From assembly GCA_903897145.1 (NCBI GenBank), contig CAIUAN010000034.1, positions 1 through 64,000 of the forward strand: a DNA stretch of 64,000 nt. The letters are read 5' to 3'. The notes under the pieces are model-generated. The model searched no databases, was not told where the DNA came from, and was given only the letters and a program-made list of their open reading frames with translations. Below are positions 35,793-43,021 of this stretch, one piece after another (within the stretch, counting starts at the first letter, position 1; the number at the start of each line of letters is the position of its first letter). A program made the position numbers and the translations under genes. The stretch comes from an uncultured Bacteroidia bacterium (GTDB lineage: Bacteria > Bacteroidota > Bacteroidia > Bacteroidales > Prolixibacteraceae).

Positions 35793-36167
35793 TTAATTGT
35801 TAGGTGAGCCTTTAGTAATCCATGCTTGAATCATTGATATACTACAGTCGGTTAGTTTCAATCCACCTTTGGGCATGGGCGAATACCCAGCAGCTTGCTG
35901 GACAGTTCCTAATAATCTATCAGTATGTATTTTAACATCGGCATAGTCTTGAAGCTTTATTCCAGCACCACTAGAGGCAGCTGACGAATTTGAATGACAA
36001 CCCAAACACTTAGATTGTAGGATAGGCTTTATATTAACTGAGAACTTGGTGGAATCTATGTTGCAAGTTGAAGTTAAAGCAGCTGGTTTGCCAAACAAGG
36101 CCTCTTCGCTATCGTAATAGCAACCGGCCAAAATGAAAAGAATGACTATTAATAATAGATTTTTCAT
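35793..36167 (-). CDS. c-type cytochrome-domain lipoprotein, one haem site
   Basis: The start at 36167 gives a lipoprotein signal (LLLIVILFILAGC, lipid Cys about residue 16); a longer reading from 36227 overlaps the upstream gene and is less likely. The 124-residue product has a single haem c motif CLGCH preceded by FSVNIKPILQSK and followed by MPKGG, whose Met may be the axial ligand. It matches the planctomycete-type cytochrome C modules in the upstream broken gene. It is intact and 4 bp upstream of the DUF5777 pseudogene. Confidence 0.83.
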   Translation of the reverse strand: MKNLLLIVILFILAGCYYDSEEALFGKPAALTSTCNIDSTKFSVNIKPILQSKCLGCHSNSSAASSGAGIKLQDYADVKIHTDRLLGTVQQAAGYSPMPKGGLKLTDCSISMIQAWITKGSPNN

Positions 36168-36174
36168 AGGATAA

Positions 36175-37176
36175 CTAATTCTGTTTTCCACCATTTGCTT
36201 TCCAAAGATCCAATTGGCGTAATTCACAACTTGTAATTTTATACCCTGGAGGCATCTGTATGGATGTCCCTTTGACGGCTGACAATAACTTTCCGTTGTC
36301 TAGATAAGTCTTAACATTCGCATAAGTATCCAACATGATCCCCTTCTGTGCACTTGATCCACTATGACAGGAGACGCAATTAAGTGACATTAAAGTAGAG
36401 ATCTGATTGGCATAAGTCACCGTAGTTAATGTGTCACAATTTGAGGTACAAACGCTATTCAATGCCCCGTTTTTAATCCAATTGTAGATACTATCTTTTG
36501 AAGCTTGAGTTAACTTCGCATAGGAACTCGGAGGCATATTGTTATTAGCTACCACTGTATAAAGCCTACTTGAATTAGGAGACCCTGGATTTACCATGTT
36601 AGCCATTACTGAAGCATAACTTACAGTTACATAACCTTCTCTTGCAGATGCTTGATTGTGGCACCCAGTTGTTCCACAAGATGATAACAAAATCGGAAGA
36701 ATATCACGTTGAAAACAAACAGCATCACTTTTAAGTCCAGTTGAACCTCCACCGGTTGTGCCCCCCGTTGTTCCACCGGTATTTGGAGGTGGGGTACAAA
36801 CTGTATTTTTCGCACCTTGATCAATCCAAACCCTCACAAGAATTCGGTCATTTTCAGACAAGGCAGAATTCGGTGGCATTAATTGGGTAAAGGCTTTACC
36901 AGTAATAGCTTGATAAGCTTTGCTATTTTAAGCATTGTATGGGGTGACAGACTTCATGATGGAATTGTAATCAGCGTATGAATAACCACCTTTGGAATGT
37001 GTTCTATTGTGGCAACTTGCACAATTATTAACGAAGATCGGAGCAATCTCCGTATCAAAGCAAATGGTTCGAAGGGTCGAAACATTTAAACCATCATGCC
37101 TACACTGCACTTGAATTGCAATCAGAAGAATGGTCCCAAAGAAGAACAAAATAGATAATCTAAAGCTCTTTCTCAT
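36175..37176 (-). pseudogene. Three-module c-type cytochrome gene interrupted by an in-frame TAA
   Basis: The frame from 37176 reads a signal/anchor (LSILFFFGTILLIAIQVQC) and a first module with CASCH, then TAA at 36928-36930. The same frame continues NSKAYQAITGKAFTQLMPP and remains open to 36175. Two further modules follow, with CGTTGCH...MPP and CVSCH...MPP, separated by a Thr/Gly-rich linker. Aligned to module 2, the TAA replaces one ordinary residue between the haem motif and the MPP ligand loop. Intact length would be 333 residues. The gene heads the operon with the one-haem lipoprotein, DUF5777, YceI and OB-fold genes. Confidence 0.88.
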
Positions 37177-37380
37177 TTGTATTTCTTGGTATTTTAATCA
37201 ATTTTAAGAATAAATACCGAAATTTTAGACAAGCAAATCAATTATTAACATTTGGATGATCATAAATTGAAATGGTTTGAAACAAGAGAAACAGAACGGT
37301 TGTTTTTTTAAATAATTGTCATCCAATTTATTGTTCATTAAATGACAAGTTAATTAATTGCTATTTGTAAAGGTTCTAAA

Positions 37381-37980
37381 TTAATAATAGATGTTCTGAA
37401 TAGGGATAATTGGGGAGTTCTCAATAGAGATCATCGCATTAATGATTCGAGCTTCGCTATATAAATGGAGGTCATCGGGAGATACTAGAACAGGAGTCAC
37501 TAAACTTTCTTGTACATAACTTAGCAATCTAGTTCCAAGAAGCAATGGATTCAGCATCGAATACCAACGATTCTCTCGCAATAACACTAAATTAGCATAA
37601 AAGCTATCGGTCAAAAAACCATCTTTAACGATTAGGATATCATCGCATTCGCCTCTCTTGGAATACAATTCCCCAAGCTCTTCTCGGTTGGCATATTTGA
37701 AGCTGTAATCTATTAAGTTGTGATCGATGAGTTTTAGTGAATTAACCGCTCTCATTTGATAGTCGGAATAGGAGATATGCTCTATCTCATTTGAATAGGT
37801 AACCGTGCATTTAACTGTTGAATTGATTAAATCCTGTGGCACTTTTAAGTGATCAAAAAGATTTATAGCTATCTGATTACCAAAAAAATGGTGGCGCGTA
37901 CGATTTAGCCGATTGGTGTGAAGGTCGATTCGTTCAAACAGGCCATTTTTGTAACAAATAGTCTCAATGAATTGGTACAT
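37381..37980 (-). CDS. Aminotransferase class IV, aminodeoxychorismate lyase-like
   Basis: A 199-residue, compact class IV PLP enzyme starting YQFIETICYKNGLFERIDLHTNRLNRT. The expected Schiff-base lysine is in DYSFKYANREELGEL, and the cofactor-phosphate loop is near DGFLTDSFYANLVLL. It overlaps the chorismate-binding gene upstream by 17 bp, so the pair probably makes 4-aminobenzoate for folate (PabC role). It is shorter than E. coli PabC (269). Confidence 0.8.
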   Translation of the reverse strand: MYQFIETICYKNGLFERIDLHTNRLNRTRHHFFGNQIAINLFDHLKVPQDLINSTVKCTVTYSNEIEHISYSDYQMRAVNSLKLIDHNLIDYSFKYANREELGELYSKRGECDDILIVKDGFLTDSFYANLVLLRENRWYSMLNPLLLGTRLLSYVQESLVTPVLVSPDDLHLYSEARIINAMISIENSPIIPIQNIYY

Positions 37981-38944
37981 AAACTTTATCGATTAGTTCC
38001 TGATATTCCTTTTCTGGATCACTATAGCAGGTTATTCCACCGCCGCTCTTAAAAATATAGTTTTGATCTGCTTTCTCAATATATCGAATCATAACAGCAG
38101 ATTGCAAATTCTGGCCATCAAATATTCCAAATATTCCAGTATAGTAACCTCTTTCATAGTTTTCAGCCTTGTTAATAGATTCTAAGGTTTTTTTCTTTGG
38201 AGCTCCGCTGATAGACCCGGCTGGAAGCAATTTCGATAGAATAGTACCTAGGTTACTCTTGTAGTTCTCGGGTAGGCTTCCAGTTATTTCAGAACTTACT
38301 TGGATTAACGTTTTATCACTTGTCTGAACATGATTGAGAAACCTGAATTTCTCGACCTTCACATCCTTAGCAACTATCGACAAATCATTTCGGATCATAT
38401 CCACAATGGTATGGTGTTCTGCGATCTCTTTAGGATCATTTAATAGTTCATTTTCCGCATTTGGAAGTGAGGCATCAATGGTTCCTTTCATCGGATAAGA
38501 CGAGATCTTCCCATCGGTTATTGTCACAAATGACTCGGGTGAAAATACTACAAATTCATCGCCAAACAGAAGCTTATAAGGAGCCTGGCTTCTATGAAAA
38601 ATCGTTGAGAGCGATAGGGAAGTTTTAATTGGTGTTGGAAAGGTTAGGTTGGTCAGAAAGGAGTTGCCTAACTTAATTTCAGTTAGTACTTTATCGTATG
38701 CCTCTTTGAATTTTTCATAAGACACTGGAAATTTTTCAAACGTAAACTTATCCTTGATTTCCGGCTCTTCTTGAAAGTTTTTCGTACTATTTAGGGTATA
38801 TAAAATTCCTGCATCTGAAGCTTCTTCTAACGGAAAAACAATGGGCTTTTTCAATTCGAAATCAAGGATAAACAAGAAGGGCTTTTCTTGGTCACCCCAT
38901 TCATTCATCCGTTGCACAAAATCATTGCAGGGAATCCTTTTCAT
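37964..38944 (-). CDS. pabB: Aminodeoxychorismate synthase component I-like chorismate-binding enzyme
   Basis: A 326-residue chorismate-binding domain lacking most of the N-terminal part of full-length PabB (about 450). Catalytic segments present are KEIAEHHTIVDMIRNDLSIVA, LLPAGSISGAPKKKTLESI, GYYTGIFGIFDG and FKSGGGITCYSDPEKEYQE. It converts chorismate to aminodeoxychorismate with a glutaminase partner not found here. Pairing with the class IV aminotransferase favours PabB over TrpE or a salicylate synthase. Confidence 0.85.
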   Translation of the reverse strand: MKRIPCNDFVQRMNEWGDQEKPFLFILDFELKKPIVFPLEEASDAGILYTLNSTKNFQEEPEIKDKFTFEKFPVSYEKFKEAYDKVLTEIKLGNSFLTNLTFPTPIKTSLSLSTIFHRSQAPYKLLFGDEFVVFSPESFVTITDGKISSYPMKGTIDASLPNAENELLNDPKEIAEHHTIVDMIRNDLSIVAKDVKVEKFRFLNHVQTSDKTLIQVSSEITGSLPENYKSNLGTILSKLLPAGSISGAPKKKTLESINKAENYERGYYTGIFGIFDGQNLQSAVMIRYIEKADQNYIFKSGGGITCYSDPEKEYQELIDKVYVPIH

Positions 38945-39477
38945 ACCGATTTCTTTAATATTCCTTCTTAGAGAATGATTTTAATTGATGAAGAAAATTG
39001 GATATTACAGTGTTTATCTAGTGACTTTCATACAAGTTAAATAGGGAAGAGCGGCCTAGAATTTTGAACATCCTATTTTAATTGACAAAGATACGATAAG
39101 GTGCAATAGTTGTTGCTATTTTTAAAAATGAACTTTAAATTAATTCTAATTCCATCAAGTAAAAAATAGGGTACATTGTGAAAATGGTTTTTAAAAGCAA
39201 TTCTTTTGACCTACAGGATCTCTAAGGTTGAAAAAACAGTTGTTTTTGGATAAACAGTTTTTAATTACAAATAGTTCAACTAGTTGTATGATCGGCCCAG
39301 AGAAAAGTCTCAGATAATCTTGCAATAGCTAGAAAATAATTGAAGAAGGTTTGAAATGTTCAGACTTATTTTACGATTACATTAACATTGCACCCCGGCG
39401 TAGATTAATCAGAAGGCAATGGTTAAGGTGTGCTATGTTTTTAATATCTTCGCCAAACCGTTAACGAATGGCATTTT
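38945..39477. other. 533-bp divergent intergenic region
   Basis: This AT-rich spacer separates divergent pabB and DUF502 genes. It contains two small inverted repeats (AAAAACA-GT-TGTTTTT at 39232-39247 and CAACTAGTTG at 39277-39286) and a TATCTTCG box at 39445-39452 that may be the DUF502 -7 element. No gene or RNA was recognised. Confidence 0.4.
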
Positions 39478-40065
39478 ATGAAAAGATTATTTACCTATTT
39501 TATTCAAGGATTATTGTTGGTTGCCCCATTGGGAATAACTGTATTTTTTGTTTATCGAATTTTCATTCTTACAGATGGGTTACTCTCAGTCTATTTAGAG
39601 GAGCATTTCGACATTAAAACTCCTGGATTAGGCATTCTTATCATTTTCATTTTCCTTGTTTTGCTTGGAATGATTGGAGAAACAATCCTAGCACGGCCGA
39701 TTAAGAAATTTTTCAATGGCATACTTCAGCGAACACCTTTTCTGAAGCTAATATACTCTTCGATAAACGATCTTTTCTCTGCTTTTATTGGAAAAGAACG
39801 AAAATTCCATCGTCCAGTTATGATCCTGCTGAATAAAGAAAATGACATTTGGAAAATGGGGTTTGTCACACAAGAAAAGCCCATCTTAGCCGATAAATCT
39901 GAATTAATTACAGTCTATTGCCCGTTTTCTTATGGTTTTGCAGGTGAATTATTCTTCGTTTCAGCTTCCAATGTTAAAGATTTGGATGTTGCACCTACTG
40001 AGGCAATGAAATTTATTGTCTCAGGTGGTGTCTCGGCAGGTGACTTTAATCCAAAAGCAAATTAA
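39478..40065 (+). CDS. DUF502 membrane protein
   Basis: A 195-residue protein with two membrane helices near the start (TYFIQGLLLVAPLGITVFFVY and GILIIFIFLVLLGMIGETI) and a soluble C-terminal half containing TPFLKLIYSSINDLFSAF and VYCPFSYGFAGELFFV. This is the DUF502 family, of unknown function. Its stop overlaps the stop of the convergent small secreted protein gene by 4 bp. Confidence 0.88.
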   Translation: MKRLFTYFIQGLLLVAPLGITVFFVYRIFILTDGLLSVYLEEHFDIKTPGLGILIIFIFLVLLGMIGETILARPIKKFFNGILQRTPFLKLIYSSINDLFSAFIGKERKFHRPVMILLNKENDIWKMGFVTQEKPILADKSELITVYCPFSYGFAGELFFVSASNVKDLDVAPTEAMKFIVSGGVSAGDFNPKAN

Positions 40066-40340
40066 GGATTGTTTCTTTTTTTTATGGTCTGATGGATATT
40101 CTTGTCTGTAGATAAACTTCTAACTTTCTTTTCTTTGTTTACAGAATGTTCCTTTAGTTCGACATCTTTCTTGCTCTGAACTTCTGAAACTGAATTCTGA
40201 TTTTTCTGCTGTTCTAGCTTCTTAGCTTGCTTTAAATCTTTTGAGGTCTTCGTAGGTTTCTGAATGCTTAAAGATCCATAACTGGGACTCAAAGTCAGGA
40301 TAAATAAAGCAAGAATTGAAAGAGTAAAAATCTTTTTCAT
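40062..40340 (-). CDS. Small Lys/Gln-rich secreted protein, no family recognised
   Basis: A 92-residue product with a good signal peptide (MKKIFTLSILALFILTLSPSYG) and a strongly charged mature part of about 70 residues rich in Lys, Gln, Glu and Ser (KTSKDLKQAKKLEQQKNQN), with no Cys or aromatic core. It is likely disordered. The 3' end overlaps DUF502 by 4 bp. It could be a real small periplasmic protein; coding status is supported mainly by the signal peptide. Confidence 0.5.
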   Translation of the reverse strand: MKKIFTLSILALFILTLSPSYGSLSIQKPTKTSKDLKQAKKLEQQKNQNSVSEVQSKKDVELKEHSVNKEKKVRSLSTDKNIHQTIKKRNNP

Positions 40341-40645
40341 GATCTTAATTTTAAATTGTTATAAAAAATGCTGACGACTAAATTTCCTTTTCTGAATTTA
40401 CACAATTAAAAGGAATTAAGTATGTTTATTTTGACAGTTAGAAGGTTTTTTTAGTTTAATTTTAATTTTTATTAAGTCGCGCTTTATAGTTATTAAAAAT
40501 CTAATATTGAAAATATTAAAAAAAATTATGACGTATAAATATGGTTTATTAGAAACGTAAGTCTGTCAAAATTTCAGAGTTTAAATTTTTGGCTAGAAAT
40601 TTGATAGATTTATATTAAATATAGTTACTACTAAAAAATAAAGTT
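40341..40645. other. 305-bp divergent intergenic region
   Basis: Very AT-rich spacer between the small secreted protein gene and the metallopeptidase gene. It must hold promoters for both, but no exact TTG-N-TAnnTTTG pair was found and no other element was recognised. Confidence 0.35.
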
Positions 40646-41329
40646 ATGATCGGAAGTTGGATTATTTTTATTGTTTTCGCGTTAGCTAGTTGGCTTATCA
40701 GTCATCAACTTAAACGTCGGTTTGAAGAGTATTCACTAATCCCAACATCAAACGGGATGTCAGGTCGGGAAGTAGCTTTAAAGATGCTTCAAGATTTTGG
40801 AATTCAAGGTGTTAAAATTGAGTCGGTCGAAGGTCAACTAACAGATCATTACGATCCGACGACCAAAACAGTTAATCTTAGCGAAGATGTTTATGAGGGT
40901 CGCAGTGTTGCAGCTGCAGCAGTGGCAGCCCATGAATGCGGTCATGCCTTACAACATGCTGCTGCTTACCAATGGCTTGGATTACGATCTGGACTCGTTC
41001 CGATGGTAAGCTTTGCATCTCAATGGATGCAATGGATACTGCTAGCAGGGATTTTAATGGTTAACTCTTTCCCTGGAATCTTGCTGGCCGGAATAGTCTT
41101 ATTTGCTTTAACGACCTTATTCAGCTTTATCACCTTGCCAGTAGAGATTAATGCCAGTCATCGGGCACTTGTTTGGATTAGAACTTCTGGTGTGACCAAT
41201 GCTCAGACACAAGAAAAGGCTGAAGATGCTCTAAAATGGGCTGGATATACATATATCATTGCCGCTTTAGGCTCGCTGGCAACGCTTTTGTACTATGTTA
41301 TGATCTATCTAGGAGTACGAAGAGACTAA
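40646..41329 (+). CDS. YugP-type zinc metallopeptidase membrane protein
   Basis: A 227-residue membrane protein with an N-terminal helix (WIIFIVFALASWLISHQL), the zinc motif AAVAAHECGHALQHAAAY (HExxH written HECGH) and further helices (ILLAGIVLFALTTLFSFI, then YIIAALGSLATLLYYVMIY). The segment LPVEINASHRALVWI probably supplies the third zinc ligand region. It matches the zinc metallopeptidase family PF04298. The substrate is unknown. A terminator follows. Confidence 0.9.
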   Translation: MIGSWIIFIVFALASWLISHQLKRRFEEYSLIPTSNGMSGREVALKMLQDFGIQGVKIESVEGQLTDHYDPTTKTVNLSEDVYEGRSVAAAAVAAHECGHALQHAAAYQWLGLRSGLVPMVSFASQWMQWILLAGILMVNSFPGILLAGIVLFALTTLFSFITLPVEINASHRALVWIRTSGVTNAQTQEKAEDALKWAGYTYIIAALGSLATLLYYVMIYLGVRRD

Positions 41330-41352
41330 AAAAGTAGCTTATAAAAAAAGAG

Positions 41353-41387
41353 GTGGGCAGTCTAACGAAATTTTTCAGACTGCCCAC
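41353..41387. terminator. Bidirectional terminator
   Basis: GTGGGCAGTCT and AGACTGCCCAC form an 11-bp perfect stem, followed by TTTTATTTTT and preceded by an A-rich run, between two convergent genes. Confidence 0.92.
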
Positions 41388-41395
41388 TTTTATTT

Positions 41396-42841
41396 TTAAA
41401 AGAGGTTATTGATATAATCACGCTCCGGATCAATTGGAAATTGAACATCCATAGCAAAACTTGGATGACGTTTGATCCACTGACCACGGGTGAAATCAGG
41501 GAAGTCGACGAGTTCACCGCCTCTAGCAACCGACATCTCAGACAAAGCTGAAACAGCGCTCCAGGCTGCAGCATCGTAAGCATCTAATGGGACTTGTCTT
41601 TTGTGGCGAACAGTATCGTAAAAGTCACTAAGCATAATAAAATCCATTCCACCATGCCCCGCACCTAATGCTTTGCCACCTTTTTCGCGCCAATATTGAT
41701 GGTCGTACTTTTGAAGCCAAGGTTCAGCTTTATCCCATTGATGTGGTTGAGATTGTCCTTCAATGTAGATTTGCTCGCCAGCATCTTGCCAATCGCCACC
41801 TCCTTCGCCTTTCCAAAGTCCATTGGTTCCTTGAACTCGGAAGCCCAACGAATAGGGGCGCGGTAAATTTGTATCGTGGGTAACAATAATTGTTTCGCCG
41901 TTGGCACATTTTATCATCGAAGTGACGATATCTCCCGAATTAAACGTTAAGGGCTCTAGGCTATTATCATTTTTGGAGTGATCTTTGATATATTTTTTTA
42001 GTCCTCTTGACTTGGTGGCCATTGAGGCAATATTCAAGAATCTGTTTCCACGATTGATATCAAGGTATACACCAATAGGACCAAGACCGTGAGTGGGATA
42101 CAAGTCACCATTGCGCCGAACAGAATGAAGGCCTCTCCAGTTGGCTTCACTTCTGGCGTTTTTGCCAATTGTTAGAACCTCATTTTTGAAATCAAATTTT
42201 ACGCCGCGTAGATCATGCTCGTAACCACATCGACAATGAACAAGTTCACCAAAAAGATTCTTTCTCACCATGTTAAGAATAGCCATCACATCTCTTCGGT
42301 AGCAGACATTTTCCATGATCATAACCTGATTACCAGTTTGTTCATGAACATTCACAAGGTCCCAGCACTCTTCTAAAGTATTGGCAGCCGAAACTTCAAC
42401 ACCTGTATACGGAACACCAGCTTTCATCGAAGCAATAGCCATTGGAACATGCCATTCCCAAGGAGTAGCTATAATGACTGCATCGAGTTTTTCATTTTTC
42501 AACATCTGCTCGAAAGCGCGATCACTGCCAGTATAAGCTTTGGCTGGTTTATGTCCATTTTTAGAAAGCAAGCTCTGAACATTATCGATAGCCGCTTGAC
42601 TGATATCGCATATTGAAACTATTTCAAGACCACCAACGGTAATTGAATCGTGCACATGGCCGGTGCCACGACCACCAATACCAATAAATCCAACTCTTAC
42701 AATACTTGGATCTGAAGATTCACTAGCTTTTGTTTTGGACTTGTGTCGCCCAAATGCTGCGGCATCAGTTAAGGTTAGTCCTGCAATTCCAGCACCAGCG
42801 ATGGCACCGGTTTTGACAAATTCTCTGCGGCTTTTTTTCAT
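41396..42841 (-). CDS. GH109-type NAD-dependent glycosidase (Gfo/Idh/MocA fold), Tat-exported
   Basis: The 481-residue protein starts with a twin-arginine signal (KKSRREFVKTGAIAGAGIAG). The Rossmann domain reads VRVGFIGIGGRGTGHVHDSI, then ATPWEWHVPMAIASMKAG. The body has ENVCYRRDVMAILNMVRK, YPTHGLGPIGVYLDINRGN and GAGHGGMDFIM, which match alpha-N-acetylgalactosaminidases of family GH109 as I recall them. These use bound NAD for a redox-assisted cleavage of GalNAc. The actual glycan is unknown. Its start is 180 bp from a divergent TonB-dependent receptor. Confidence 0.82.
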   Translation of the reverse strand: MKKSRREFVKTGAIAGAGIAGLTLTDAAAFGRHKSKTKASESSDPSIVRVGFIGIGGRGTGHVHDSITVGGLEIVSICDISQAAIDNVQSLLSKNGHKPAKAYTGSDRAFEQMLKNEKLDAVIIATPWEWHVPMAIASMKAGVPYTGVEVSAANTLEECWDLVNVHEQTGNQVMIMENVCYRRDVMAILNMVRKNLFGELVHCRCGYEHDLRGVKFDFKNEVLTIGKNARSEANWRGLHSVRRNGDLYPTHGLGPIGVYLDINRGNRFLNIASMATKSRGLKKYIKDHSKNDNSLEPLTFNSGDIVTSMIKCANGETIIVTHDTNLPRPYSLGFRVQGTNGLWKGEGGGDWQDAGEQIYIEGQSQPHQWDKAEPWLQKYDHQYWREKGGKALGAGHGGMDFIMLSDFYDTVRHKRQVPLDAYDAAAWSAVSALSEMSVARGGELVDFPDFTRGQWIKRHPSFAMDVQFPIDPERDYINNLF

Positions 42842-42986
42842 GCTAATTGATTTAGTTTATGAATTTAGATAAAGTTCAAATAGCAGAAGCTTAAATAGAA
42901 CCTTTAAATTTAGTTAACATATGTTGGCAGTCATTTAATTCGGCTGTAAAAATGTCTATTCAAAACCAGATAATAAAATGTTTGGA

Positions 42987-42994
42987 TAACTTTG
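42987..42994 (+). promoter_or_regulatory. -7 element upstream of the TonB-dependent receptor
   Basis: TAACTTTG matches TAnnTTTG and sits 27 bp before the receptor ATG. A -33 TTG is not evident at the usual spacing. No riboswitch is present in this leader. Confidence 0.45.
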
Positions 42995-43021
42995 CGACGT
43001 TAAATTTAAAAATAAATTCAT

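Noticed and set aside
36720-36800. Tandem DNA repeat in the Thr/Gly-rich linker of the cytochrome gene
   Set aside because: Repeats are short and imperfect codon-level GGTT units typical of flexible linkers, not a microsatellite array.
38945-39477. Hidden gene or structured RNA in the 533-bp gap
   Set aside because: No frame with a start and coding character, and only short inverted repeats expected by chance in AT-rich DNA.
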